Origin: Natronolimnohabitans innermongolicus JCM 12255
Lineage (GTDB): Archaea; Halobacteriota; Halobacteria; Halobacteriales; Natrialbaceae
Direction of reading: 5' to 3'
Length of the DNA stretch: 59,869 bases
Assembly (NCBI RefSeq): GCF_000337215.1
Contig: NZ_AOHZ01000017.1
Span: forward strand, 20,510 to 80,378
Shown: piece by piece, positions 35,740-44,915 of the stretch
Layout of the letters: each line of letters starts with the position of its first letter
Position numbering within the stretch: the first letter of the stretch is position 1
Translations under genes and position numbers: made by a program
Notes under the pieces: generated by a model
Database searches by the model: none
What the model saw: the letters and a program-made list of their open reading frames with translations, nothing else
Told to the model about the DNA's origin: nothing

Positions 35740-36330
35740 ATGTCCGACTCGAGTACGGCGTCGTCGAGTACGACGTCACCGATCCCTGCGCTGAAAGAAC
35801 GCGCCGGCGTCGTCAACGCGCTCGTCGACGGCGCACAGACGCTCCTCGTTCGCCACCCGACGCTGGATCCGGGAACGATCGACGAGCGGTTCGCCCTGTA
35901 TCCGGCCTACAGTCACCAGGTGCCTGCCCGGTACCAGCCCAGATACGAGGAGTACTACCACCGGGCGAGTGCGAAGCCCGACGACGGGGTTCCCGTCCGC
36001 GCCGTCGCCGACGTCCACGAGGAGTACACCGTCCCGGTCTCGAGTTCGGAAGACGCGCTCGACGCCCTCGCTCGCCACTACGTCTACACGCCCGACGGCC
36101 TCCGGGACAAGTACGATCCCGACGGGGAGTTGCGCGTGTGCTTGCTGCGGGTGTCCGAACTCGAGAACCCGACGCTCCTCGAGGAGCGGGGCAGTTACCG
36201 GGGCTGTCGCGCCTGGATCGAACTGGCCGACGACGTCGAGGTCGACCCCGCATCAGCGACGCCCGTCCTCGACGACGCGACGTTCGCCGAGCGGCGGGCG
36301 GCGGTTCGAGACGCACTCGATCGGGCGTGA
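35740..36330 (+). CDS. DUF1802 family protein
   Basis: 196 residues from ATG 35740 (MSDSSTASSS), the only start that avoids a long reading antisense to cbiA. The body begins IPALKERAGVVNALVDGAQTLLVR and has the conserved FALYPAYSHQ and YQPRYEEYYH stretches of DUF1802. No catalytic motif is known. Divergent from cbiA over 105 nt. Confidence 0.8.
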   Translation: MSDSSTASSSTTSPIPALKERAGVVNALVDGAQTLLVRHPTLDPGTIDERFALYPAYSHQVPARYQPRYEEYYHRASAKPDDGVPVRAVADVHEEYTVPVSSSEDALDALARHYVYTPDGLRDKYDPDGELRVCLLRVSELENPTLLEERGSYRGCRAWIELADDVEVDPASATPVLDDATFAERRAAVRDALDRA

Positions 36331-36436
36331 TCGCCGGACGGCTGTCGGGCGGGTGAGGACGCGAGTTTCGGAAACAGGCTCCCACCCCGCCGACGGACTT
36401 AACCGAAGTGATCCGCTACGACCAGTCCCTCGAACT

Positions 36437-36601
36437 ATGACCGACGACACCGACTCCGAGACCGAACGGCATCTTCGCGAGGCGCTGCGCCACCTCGGCG
36501 AGGCACAGGACGGCGACCTCCGGAAGACGAACGCCATCGCGCTCGAGGAAGTGTCGAACACCGTGTCGACGGTACTGCGCGAACACGAAGAGAAGCCGTA
36601 G
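36437..36601 (+). CDS. Small acidic haloarchaeal protein, function unknown
   Basis: 54 residues (MTDDTDSETERHLREALRHL...). Predicted all-helical with heptad-like hydrophobics in REALRHLGEA and ALEEVSNTVSTVL, so it may dimerise as a coiled coil. Acidic composition fits the genome. I do not recognise a family. ATG follows CGAACT with no strong ribosome-binding site. Confidence 0.55.
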   Translation: MTDDTDSETERHLREALRHLGEAQDGDLRKTNAIALEEVSNTVSTVLREHEEKP

Positions 36602-36752
36602 ACGGGGTTCTCGAGCCGTCTTCGAGACGGACGTATTCGGATCGTTCTTCGAAGATTCGTTCCCTCCGACGGGACAACTGTTCGATCGAACGAGAGATCG
36701 CCGATCAACGAACGGTATGGTTTAACATGCCACGACGCGTACGGACGCCGTG

Positions 36753-36974
36753 ATGAGCCCCGAAGATACTCAGCCGCCAGCCGCGAGCGAACTGCGCAAC
36801 AAAGAGGAGACCGAACTCCCGATCGGCGAGGTGCGAGAACCCGAGAGCCGCGGCGTCGCCATGTGGCGGTGTCGGGACTGTGGCGAGATGGGGCACCTCG
36901 AGGAGGAGTTGCCGCCGTCGTGTCCTGGCTGTGACGCGCCCCGAGAGGATCTGTACTACTGGGAAGAAGATTAA
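36753..36974 (+). CDS. Rubredoxin-like zinc-ribbon protein (DUF7130-type)
   Basis: 73 residues from ATG 36753 (a GTG at 36750 precedes it in frame). The C-terminal half carries two Cys pairs, WRCRDCGEMGHL and PSCPGCDAPRE, in a rubredoxin-like order ending DLYYWEED. Likely binds Fe or Zn and may carry electrons. The family number is recalled, not searched. It sits between cbiA and cbiE, though on the opposite strand to both. Confidence 0.7.
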   Translation: MSPEDTQPPAASELRNKEETELPIGEVREPESRGVAMWRCRDCGEMGHLEEELPPSCPGCDAPREDLYYWEED

Positions 36975-37100
36975 TCGCGAGAGCCCCTCGACGCGGACGT
37001 CGCTCTGGTGTCGCTGCGACGCGGACCCGCCAACCGCCGAGCGACGCCGTGGCTCTCGGTCGGTGCGCCCTTCGTTCCCGAAAACCCGGCCGACGACAGC

Positions 37101-37889
37101 TCAGGGAACCGGCTGCCTGACGGCCAGCACGATCAGATCCGAAAACGGCGTCTCGTCCGGCCCGTCGCCGCCGGCGTGTTCCGACAAACTCGCCAGCGTG
37201 AATCGGTGAATTTCCTCGTCGTCGTGGGTCAGCTTCTCGAGCACCAGCGCCTCGAGGTCGGGGTCGGCGCCGTTCTCGAGCAGAAACGCGGCGATATCGC
37301 CGGGCATCCGATCGTACGGCCGCGGCAACACGAGCAGGTGACGGTCGTCGACCGCGGCGGCCATGCGCTCCATGTCGGCCTCGAGGTCGCCGCTTTTGTG
37401 GAGCGTGACGAACTCGGTGTCCTCCATCGGCGTTCGGGCGCGGCTGGCGGCCATCTGTAGGGACGAAATGCCCGGAACGACCCGGACGGGGACGTCAGGC
37501 GCCTCACGCCGTACCGCATCCTGGACCTTCCCGACGAACTGATACCCCGAGTGGTTCGGATCGCCCATCGCGACCGCCGTCCCGGAGTCGCCGGCCGCGA
37601 CGCGCTCGCCGAACGCCTCGAGCGCCTCGGCTTCGTCGTTGTACCCGCAGGTCAGTAGATCGGCGTCGGTCAGGTCGTCGACGAACTCGACGACGGTCGT
37701 AAAGCCGACGACGACGTCGGCTTCCTCGATCGCGCGCCGACCGCGGGGCGTCAGGAACTCCTGGTTGCCGGGCCCGACGCCGACGGCGTAGACGGGGTCG
37801 TCGGTCTCTTCATCGATGTCAGGCTCCGCTTCGGCGGCCGCGAACGTCGCCGGATCCGGACCCGCCTCGAGGTCGTACTCGCCGCTCAT
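37101..37889 (-). CDS. cbiE: Cobalt-precorrin-7 C5-methyltransferase CbiE
   Basis: SAM-dependent methylation of the corrin ring. 262 residues; an acidic 30-residue N-terminal extension precedes YAVGVGPGNQEFLT (SAM motif 1). Then VAMGDPNHSGY (GDP loop) and VVPGISSLQMAASRARTPMEDTEFVTLH, which fits CbiE better than CbiF or CbiH. CbiH-type assignment is the main alternative. ATG overlaps the cbiC stop by 4 nt. Last gene of cobN-cbiC-cbiE. Confidence 0.8.
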   Translation of the reverse strand: MSGEYDLEAGPDPATFAAAEAEPDIDEETDDPVYAVGVGPGNQEFLTPRGRRAIEEADVVVGFTTVVEFVDDLTDADLLTCGYNDEAEALEAFGERVAAGDSGTAVAMGDPNHSGYQFVGKVQDAVRREAPDVPVRVVPGISSLQMAASRARTPMEDTEFVTLHKSGDLEADMERMAAAVDDRHLLVLPRPYDRMPGDIAAFLLENGADPDLEALVLEKLTHDDEEIHRFTLASLSEHAGGDGPDETPFSDLIVLAVRQPVP

Positions 37890-38644
37890 GCGTCCTCCTG
37901 TGAGGCGCGTGCCGCTCGAGTCTCGGCCGGAATAGCCAGCTCGAGCCCGTCGGTTCGAACGTCTTTCGCGACGTGGATCAGCTCGTTTGTCAGCGCGGCA
38001 GCGAGGCCGCTGCCGCCGCGGCGACCGACGTTCGTAATCGCCGGCACGTCGTACTCGGCGCTGATCTCGCGGATGCGCGTTCGGCTCTCCTCGGCCTTGA
38101 CGAAGCCGACGGGAGTCGCGACGACGACCGCTGGTCGGGTGCCGTTCTCGATGCAGTCCGCGAGCGCGAACGCTGCGGTTGGTGCGTTGCCGACCACCGC
38201 GATGGCGCCGTCGTAGACGCCCTGCTTGTCCAACTCGAGCACCGAGGCGGCGGTCCGGGTCATCCCCGTCTCCGTCGCTAGTTCGGCGCCGTTGCCGATC
38301 GCCTTGCGCTTCTCGCAGTCGTGGCCTCGAGAGGTGATTCCGGCCTTGGACATCGTGATGTCGGTGACGATGGTGGCCTCGTCGAGGACCGCTCGAGCGC
38401 CGGCGCGGACGGGCGCGTCCTCGTCGTCGCCGACGTCGTCGCTGCCGGTGAACTCGATCAGGTGCTGGAACTCGATGTCGCCCATCGAGTGAACCGACTT
38501 CTGGCGGATCCGATCCGCGAGGGTCTCGTCGGGGACGAACTGGCGAACGATGTCCATGCTCGTCTCCGCGATATCCATCGCGTTCTGCGTGGTCGCGCCG
38601 AGGTCGGCGTACTCCCGTTCGTACTCCTGGTCAGCCTCAGTCAT
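37886..38644 (-). CDS. cbiC: Cobalt-precorrin-8 methylmutase CbiC
   Basis: Moves the methyl group from C11 to C12 of the corrin. 252 residues, slightly longer than usual through an acidic N-terminus. Conserved stretches: VHSMGDIEFQHLIEF, IVTDITMSKAGI (as VTDITMSKAGITSRG), and GNAPTAAFALADCIE with TPVGFVKAEESR. The start overlaps cobN by 8 nt; the stop overlaps cbiE (ATGA). Confidence 0.93.
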   Translation of the reverse strand: MTEADQEYEREYADLGATTQNAMDIAETSMDIVRQFVPDETLADRIRQKSVHSMGDIEFQHLIEFTGSDDVGDDEDAPVRAGARAVLDEATIVTDITMSKAGITSRGHDCEKRKAIGNGAELATETGMTRTAASVLELDKQGVYDGAIAVVGNAPTAAFALADCIENGTRPAVVVATPVGFVKAEESRTRIREISAEYDVPAITNVGRRGGSGLAAALTNELIHVAKDVRTDGLELAIPAETRAARASQEDA

Positions 38645-41600
38645 CGTTCGTCACCCCCGGGCTGACGGCCTCGTTCGTCGTTCTGGCCTCGAGGTCGCCC
38701 TCGACCTCGAGATTCAGGTCGCGCAGGCGGTCGACCGTCTCGTCGTCGGCGTCCCAGAGGTCCCGTTCGACGGCCTCGAGCAAGGTGTCCGTGATAGACT
38801 CGAGCGCCCACGGGTTGACGTCGCGCAGCCACTCCTGACGGTCGTCGTCGAAGGCGAACTTCTCGGCGACCTCGTTCCAGAGGGTGTCGCTGACGACGCC
38901 GGTCGTCGCGTCCCAACCGAGCGTTACGTCGACCGTCGTCGAGAGGTCGCCCGCGCCCTTGTAGCCGTGGTCCTCCATGGACTCGAGCCAATCGGGGTTC
39001 AACACGCGAGCGCGCATCGCCTTGCGGACCTTCTCCTCGTTCGTGTAGACGTCGACGTTGTCCGGATCCGAGGAGTCGCCGACGTAGGAGGCCGGCTCCT
39101 CGCCGGAGATTTCGCTGACGGCGGAGATGAAGCCGCCGTGGAAGGCGTACCAGTCCGAGGAGTCGAACTCGTCCTGTTCCATCGTGTCCTCGATCTTGAC
39201 CGTCGCGTCGACGCTGGAGAGTCGGCGCTCGAAGGCGTCGTGGGCGTCGGAAACCCGTCCGCGCGATCCCATGGCGTAGCCGCCCCACTGGACGTAGACG
39301 GAGGCGAGATCGGCGCGGTCGTCCCAGTTGCCCTCGTCGACGGCCTTGTTCGTCCCGGCGCCGTAGCCGCCGGGCTTCGTGGTGAAGACGCGGTGCAGCG
39401 CGGCCTTCCGGGCGTCGGACTCGTCGAGCCCTTCTTCCTCCCGTAACTGCTCGGCCTCCTCCTCGACGTGTTTTTTCACGTAGTTCAGCTCGTGGGGTTC
39501 ATCGAGGTCGACCACGGCGTCGACGGCGTCGTGGATGACGCCCGCCGCGGCGGGGAAGGCGTCCCGGAACAGCCCGGAGACGCGCGTCGTCACGTCGATC
39601 CGGGGTCGGTCCAGTTCCTCGAGGGGAATCGGCTCGACGTCGTCGATCCGACCCGCGTCGGTCCACTGCGGTTCGACGCCCATCATCGCGAGCACCTGGG
39701 CGATCGTCTCGCCGCGGGTGCGAACCGTCGGGGTCCCCCACGCGACGACGCCGATCTCCTCGGGGTAGGCCCCCGATTCAGAGTGATGGCGCTCGAGGAC
39801 GCCCTCGGCGACCTCCTTGCCCACCTGCCAGGCAGCCTTCGCAGGGACCTTCCGCGGATCGAGCGTGTAGAAGTTTCGCGCCGTCGGCAGCAGGTCGACG
39901 CCGCCGCGGGTCGGGGCGCCGGAGCCGCCAGGCGGGACGTACTCGCCCGACAGGGCGTCCGCAGTTCTGGGTATCTCGTCTTCGGCGCCCTGTACGCGGG
40001 GCTGGGCCTCCTCGCAGATGTACGCAAGCACCTCGCGGAGGTCGTCGTGGGCGCCGGATTTGGCTCGGGCGTCGCCGATCGTTTCGAGGTCGACCACGAG
40101 CAGGTTCATGTTCACCTCGTCGTCAGGGCCACCCTCGAGTTCGGATTCGGGAACGTCGAACTCGTGCTCGGCGAGCGTCTCGATCAGGTCGACGCTGGTC
40201 TCGTAGACGATATCGGCGGCCTCGGCGTAGGTCATCCCCAGCGCGTCGTCGTACTCGCCGGGCGCGTTCAGCATCGTCTCGTAGTCGACGCCGAGCGCGC
40301 CGGCGACGCTCTCGCGCAGGCTCGGCGCGCCGGGGTTCTCGAGGCGCGTCAGCGCGACGAGATACTCGACGAGCCGTTCGTCCGCCGGCGGCTCGGACAT
40401 CGTGTGCAGCCCCAGCCGGATCTGGGTGGTCTTGACGTCGGTGAGGTACTCGTGGATGCGCTCGACGAGGGCGTCGATCTCGAGGTCTGCGCCGTCCACG
40501 TCACCCTCTGCGAGGGTCGAACCCGCTTCGTCCGGGCCGCGAACGTCGGCCTTCTCGCTGATTTCGCCGGCGATCCCCAACTCGACCGCCAGATCCAGTT
40601 CGTCGACTGTCTCGCGGATCAGCGCCTCGAGGTGCTCGCCGTCGTCCGCGCGGGCGTCTTCCATCCCCGCCTCGCGGTACTGGTTCGCGAGTTCCTCGAG
40701 TTCCGAGAGCTCGTCGTACGTGCCGGCGTTTCGCATCACCGGCGTCAGGTAGTCGACGATGGCGGCGTAGGAGCGCCGTTTCGCCTGGGTCCCCTCGCCG
40801 GGGTTGTTGACGATGTAGGGGTAGACGTTCGGAATGTCGTCGATCAACTGGTCGGGCGCGCTCTCCCCGTCGAGGCCGACCGTCTTGCCGGGGAGCCACT
40901 CGAGGCTGCCGTGGGTTCCGAGGTGGACGACCCCGTCGGCCTCGAACTCGTTGCGCAGCCAGCCGTAGAATGCGTAGTAGTCGTGTGGCGGCTGCAGATC
41001 CGAGTCGTGGTAGACTTTCGAGGGGTCCATCCCGAACCCGCGCGGCGGCTGGACCGTGACGAGGACGTTTCCGAACTCGACGCCGGGGATGGCGAACGGG
41101 CGGTCCGGGACCGCTCCCCATTCCTCGACGATGTTCTCCTGGAAGCGGTCGTCGGCCTCCGCGAACCACTTCGCGTAGGTATCGGGCGAAACCACGTCGA
41201 TCGAGAGGTCGCGGACGTCCTCGGGGGCGACCCAGCGGTCCTCGAGCGTCAGCTGCGAGGTGAGTTTCTCGACGAGCGACTGCCCGCTGTCGGGCATCTC
41301 GCCGCCTAAATCGTAGTTTCGCGTCTCGAGTTCGGAGAGCAGATTCACCGTCGACTCGGGCGAATCGAGCCCGAACGCGGTACCGATCCCGTCGTCGCTC
41401 GGCGGGTAGTTGTGGAGGACGACGGCGATCCGTTTCTCCTCGTTGGGCGTGTGCCGGAGTTCGGCCCAGTTGACCGCCAGCCGCGTCGCGTGGTCGATGC
41501 GGTCTTCGATCGGGAAGTGGTGTTTCGGCGCGGAGCCGATGCCGGCCTCGTCGTCGGTTCGCTCCTTGCCCGAGATGGGATGGGTGATGACGTTGCCGTC

Positions 41601-42533
41601 GAACTCCGGCAGCGCCACCGAGAGGGCGAGTTCGAAGCCCATCACGCCCGTGTCGCTGGATTCGTAGCGCGAGCGCGAGCGCATCGTCGTCACGGTCTGG
41701 AGGACGGGGACGCCGAGGCGGTCGAGGAAGACGTCTTCGGCCGAATTGCCTTCGTCGCTGGCGCTGCGGCCGCGTTCGTCCATCGAGAGCGAGAACATAA
41801 AGGACGAAAGCACGGCGTCGGCGACGGGGTCGCCCGCATCGTCGATGAGCCAGGTGTCCGTTACCCACTCGGCGTCTTCCTGCTCGTCCGTATCGGTCGC
41901 CGGGTTGCAGAAGATCGGCAGCGCGTTGGCCCCCTGCTCCTCGAGCGCGCGGACCTGTGCGTCGACGTAGCGGGTGTTTTCGTGGGTCCAGTGAGACTCG
42001 TAGAACCAGACGGCCACGGTGGGCTTCTCGGGGTCGTGGGTCTCGAGCAGTTCCTCGTAGCCGACGCCGGGGTAGTCGGGGTGGTAGACGCCTTCGGTCG
42101 GCAGTTCGGTGGGGTCGTCGTACTCGAGGGACCGGCCCTCGTACTCGGCGGCCAGGAACCGACACAGGTTGGCGACGTTGATCGTCCCGCCCTTCTCGAG
42201 GTAGTCGTAGACCCGTTCTCGGTGGTCGTCCGAAACCGTCGTATCCTCGAACGCGAACGCGTCCCCGGTCGCCTTCACGATCAGCGGGACGCCTTCGTCC
42301 TCGAGCGCGTTGGTCGCGTACTCGTAGCCCGGCATGCTGTCTTCGGCGCCGTGCAGCCAGAAGACGGCGGCTGCGGCGTCGGTCAGTTCCTCGACGAACT
42401 CGTCGATGTCGGCTTCCCCCTCGAGGTCGCTCTCCGAGCGAACGACCAGCTCGATTCCCTCGAGGCGGTCGGCCGCCTGGCCGATCGAGCCGAGTTCGTT
42501 CTCCGTCGCGGTGTAGATCCCGATCGTTGTCAT
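38637..42533 (-). CDS. cobN: Cobaltochelatase large subunit CobN
   Basis: 1298 residues, the normal CobN/ChlH size. It is the catalytic subunit that binds the tetrapyrrole and receives cobalt, driven by the AAA+ ChlI/ChlD-type partner. Recognisable parts: MTTIGIYTATENELGSI start, ESHWTHENTRYVDAQVRALE, HLGTHGSLEWLPGKTVGL, and NNPGEGTQAKRR (typical of the family). The C-terminal stretch GAGTNKAVDEG is also family-like. First gene of the leftward operon; its ATG is 34 nt from the divergent chelatase ATPase. Confidence 0.95.
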   Translation of the reverse strand: MTTIGIYTATENELGSIGQAADRLEGIELVVRSESDLEGEADIDEFVEELTDAAAAVFWLHGAEDSMPGYEYATNALEDEGVPLIVKATGDAFAFEDTTVSDDHRERVYDYLEKGGTINVANLCRFLAAEYEGRSLEYDDPTELPTEGVYHPDYPGVGYEELLETHDPEKPTVAVWFYESHWTHENTRYVDAQVRALEEQGANALPIFCNPATDTDEQEDAEWVTDTWLIDDAGDPVADAVLSSFMFSLSMDERGRSASDEGNSAEDVFLDRLGVPVLQTVTTMRSRSRYESSDTGVMGFELALSVALPEFDGNVITHPISGKERTDDEAGIGSAPKHHFPIEDRIDHATRLAVNWAELRHTPNEEKRIAVVLHNYPPSDDGIGTAFGLDSPESTVNLLSELETRNYDLGGEMPDSGQSLVEKLTSQLTLEDRWVAPEDVRDLSIDVVSPDTYAKWFAEADDRFQENIVEEWGAVPDRPFAIPGVEFGNVLVTVQPPRGFGMDPSKVYHDSDLQPPHDYYAFYGWLRNEFEADGVVHLGTHGSLEWLPGKTVGLDGESAPDQLIDDIPNVYPYIVNNPGEGTQAKRRSYAAIVDYLTPVMRNAGTYDELSELEELANQYREAGMEDARADDGEHLEALIRETVDELDLAVELGIAGEISEKADVRGPDEAGSTLAEGDVDGADLEIDALVERIHEYLTDVKTTQIRLGLHTMSEPPADERLVEYLVALTRLENPGAPSLRESVAGALGVDYETMLNAPGEYDDALGMTYAEAADIVYETSVDLIETLAEHEFDVPESELEGGPDDEVNMNLLVVDLETIGDARAKSGAHDDLREVLAYICEEAQPRVQGAEDEIPRTADALSGEYVPPGGSGAPTRGGVDLLPTARNFYTLDPRKVPAKAAWQVGKEVAEGVLERHHSESGAYPEEIGVVAWGTPTVRTRGETIAQVLAMMGVEPQWTDAGRIDDVEPIPLEELDRPRIDVTTRVSGLFRDAFPAAAGVIHDAVDAVVDLDEPHELNYVKKHVEEEAEQLREEEGLDESDARKAALHRVFTTKPGGYGAGTNKAVDEGNWDDRADLASVYVQWGGYAMGSRGRVSDAHDAFERRLSSVDATVKIEDTMEQDEFDSSDWYAFHGGFISAVSEISGEEPASYVGDSSDPDNVDVYTNEEKVRKAMRARVLNPDWLESMEDHGYKGAGDLSTTVDVTLGWDATTGVVSDTLWNEVAEKFAFDDDRQEWLRDVNPWALESITDTLLEAVERDLWDADDETVDRLRDLNLEVEGDLEARTTNEAVSPGVTNDD

Positions 42534-42567
42534 CGCGTTTTTAAACCTCTATTGTATTATCGCAACT
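42534..42567. promoter_or_regulatory. 34-nt divergent promoter between cobN and chelatase ATPase
   Basis: TTTTTAAA (42538-42545) is centred 26 nt before the + strand ATG at 42568. TATTAT (42555-42560, ATAATA on the minus strand) is centred 24-25 nt before the cobN ATG at 42533. Both genes can therefore be leaderless, and each TATA box sits inside the other promoter's start region, so transcription in the two directions may compete. Confidence 0.6.
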
Positions 42568-44817
42568 ATGGTTGCAGAGTCCGAGGACAAAAAGCTGTCG
42601 TCACTCCCCGTGCCGGCCATCGTCGGGCAGGCGGAACTCAAGCGCGTCCTGTTCGCCGTCGCGGCCAACGACGGCCTCGACGGGGCCCTGATCGTCGGCG
42701 AGAAGGGGACCGCGAAGTCGACCGCGGTTCGGGGACTCGTCGACCTCCTCCCCGAACAGCGAGCCGTCGCGGACTGTCCGTACGGCTGCGATCCGGACGA
42801 ACCGAGCGCACAGTGTGCGTCGTGTCGAGAGCGAGACTGCGAGGAACTGCCGGTCGAAACCCGCCCGGTGCCGCTCGTGATGCTCCCGCTCGGGGCGACT
42901 CGAGACCGCGTCGTCGGCACGCTTTCAGTCGAGGACGCCCTCGCGGGCGAGTCGTCGTTCGATCCCGGCCTGCTCGCGCGGGCCCACCGCGGGGTCCTCT
43001 ACGTCGACGAGGTGAATCTGCTCGACGACCACCTCGTGGACGTCATCCTCGACGCCGCCGCGAGCGGCGTCAACACGGTCGAACGTGACGGCGTCAGCGT
43101 CTCCCATCCCGCCGACTTCACCCTGATCGGCACGATGAATCCCGAGGAGGGCGACCTCCGGCCCCAGCTTCGCGACCGATTCGCCCTCCAGGCGACCGTC
43201 GAGGGCTGTCGAGCGATCGACGACCGCGTCGCGATCATCGACCGCGCGCTCGAGCGCGACGATACCGCCGGCGACAGCGACCCGTGGACCGAGTACGCCG
43301 AGGAGACCGCTGCCCTGCGAGCGCGGATCGTCGACGCCCGTCGTCGACTCGACGACGTTACGCTCCCCGACGACTTCAAGCGAGAGATCGCCGAACTCTG
43401 CCTCGAGGCCGGCGTCGACGGCCACCGGGGTGACGTGGCGACGGCCAGAACCGCGATGGCCCTCGCCGCGCTCGAGGGGCGGACGACGGTCGTCGAGTCC
43501 GACGTTCGCGAGGCCGCGAGCTACACGCTTCCCCACCGGCTTCGGAGCACGCCCTTCGAGGACGAACCCGATCTCGAGGACGTCCTCGAGGATCGGTTCG
43601 AGGGGGACGCCGACGACGGCGAACGCGGCGACGACGGTGACTCGACCGGCGATGGCGGCGGGACCGCCGACGGCGACGACGAAGCCAGCGGCGAGAGCGA
43701 GGCGAACGACGGCGGTGAGACGGGAAACGCGACCGGCGGCGAGCGCGGTGACGGCCCCGAACCCGAACCCGGCGACGACGGACCCGACGGCGAGCGCGAA
43801 CCCGGCGACAACGGCGAAGATGGTCCCCACGACGAATCCGAACCGGAGACCGACCCCGGCAGCGATCGCGAACCGACCGACGGCGGACCAGCGCCCGCCG
43901 AAGCCGGCGGTGGGAACGACGACGCGAGCGATGGAACGGACTCGAGCGACGACCACACCGACGAGGCCGACGAGGACGAACGGGCACAGCCGCTCGTCCC
44001 CGGCCAGCGACGCGGCGCCGTCGCCGAGGCCGGCGAGGCGCGAGCGCCCGACCTCGAGACCCGCGACGTCGACTCCGACGGGCGCGAAGGGACGAACGCG
44101 GGCGGTTCGCGCGCGAGTACGACGCCGAGCGCCGCCAACCGCGGCGCTCGCGTCCGGACCGAGCCCGCCTCGGGCGACGGCCCCATCGACGCCGCCGCGT
44201 CGGTTCGATCGGCCGCGACGCGAGGGGAGTCCCGCGTTCGAAAGCGGGATCTCAGACGGTCGGTTCGGATCGGCGAGACGTCGGCGACCATCGTGTTCGC
44301 CGTCGACGCCAGCGCCTCGATGCGGCCCGCGATGCGGACCGCCAAGGGAGTCGTCCTCGAACTCTTGCGCGACAGCTACGAGCACCGCGACGAGGTCGCC
44401 GTCGTCGCCTTCGCCGGCGAGGACGCCGAGGTGCTCTTGCCGCCGACCGACAGCGTCTCGCTGGCCGCGCGCCACCTCAAAGAACTCCCGTCGGGCGACC
44501 GGACGCCGCTTCCCGCGGGCCTCGAGACGTCGCGAGCGATCCTCGAGCGCGCCGAGACGGACGCCTCGGTCGTCGTGCTCGTCACGGACGGCCGGGCGAA
44601 CGTCGCCGACGGGAGTCCCACCGACGCGACGCGCCGGGCCGCGCGGGGGCTCGCCGCCGACGGTGCGACGGTAATCGTCGTCGATGCGGGCGACGACTCT
44701 CGGGCCGGTCTCTCCGCGCTGGTCGCCGACGAAACCGACGGAGAGCTGGTCCCCCTCGAGTCGCTCTCGGTCGAGACCGTACGAGCGGCGGCCGATCGGG
44801 CCGCGGCCGACGAGTGA
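42568..44817 (+). CDS. Chelatase ATPase/VWA fusion (ChlI + ChlD type), partner of CobN
   Basis: 749 residues combining the AAA+ (ChlI/CobS-like) and VWA (ChlD/CobT-like) subunits. Residues 1-330: AAA+ with Walker A GEKGTAKST (44-52) and Walker B GVLYVDEVNLLDD; an inserted Cys set (70, 74, 83, 86, 91) may bind zinc or an Fe-S cluster. Residues about 345-540: very acidic, Gly-rich low complexity. Residues about 560-745: VWA with MIDAS start VDASASM and LVTDGRANVADG. Faces cobN from the shared promoter. Confidence 0.9.
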   Translation: MVAESEDKKLSSLPVPAIVGQAELKRVLFAVAANDGLDGALIVGEKGTAKSTAVRGLVDLLPEQRAVADCPYGCDPDEPSAQCASCRERDCEELPVETRPVPLVMLPLGATRDRVVGTLSVEDALAGESSFDPGLLARAHRGVLYVDEVNLLDDHLVDVILDAAASGVNTVERDGVSVSHPADFTLIGTMNPEEGDLRPQLRDRFALQATVEGCRAIDDRVAIIDRALERDDTAGDSDPWTEYAEETAALRARIVDARRRLDDVTLPDDFKREIAELCLEAGVDGHRGDVATARTAMALAALEGRTTVVESDVREAASYTLPHRLRSTPFEDEPDLEDVLEDRFEGDADDGERGDDGDSTGDGGGTADGDDEASGESEANDGGETGNATGGERGDGPEPEPGDDGPDGEREPGDNGEDGPHDESEPETDPGSDREPTDGGPAPAEAGGGNDDASDGTDSSDDHTDEADEDERAQPLVPGQRRGAVAEAGEARAPDLETRDVDSDGREGTNAGGSRASTTPSAANRGARVRTEPASGDGPIDAAASVRSAATRGESRVRKRDLRRSVRIGETSATIVFAVDASASMRPAMRTAKGVVLELLRDSYEHRDEVAVVAFAGEDAEVLLPPTDSVSLAARHLKELPSGDRTPLPAGLETSRAILERAETDASVVVLVTDGRANVADGSPTDATRRAARGLAADGATVIVVDAGDDSRAGLSALVADETDGELVPLESLSVETVRAAADRAAADE

Positions 44818-44915
44818 GGAACAGGGGAAGACGTCGTATCGTCGTCCGGATTCGGGGGATCGAGACTGGATCGTTGGGTCAACGCCTTTCCGTTCGCCCG
44901 TCGCACCACTCGCGT

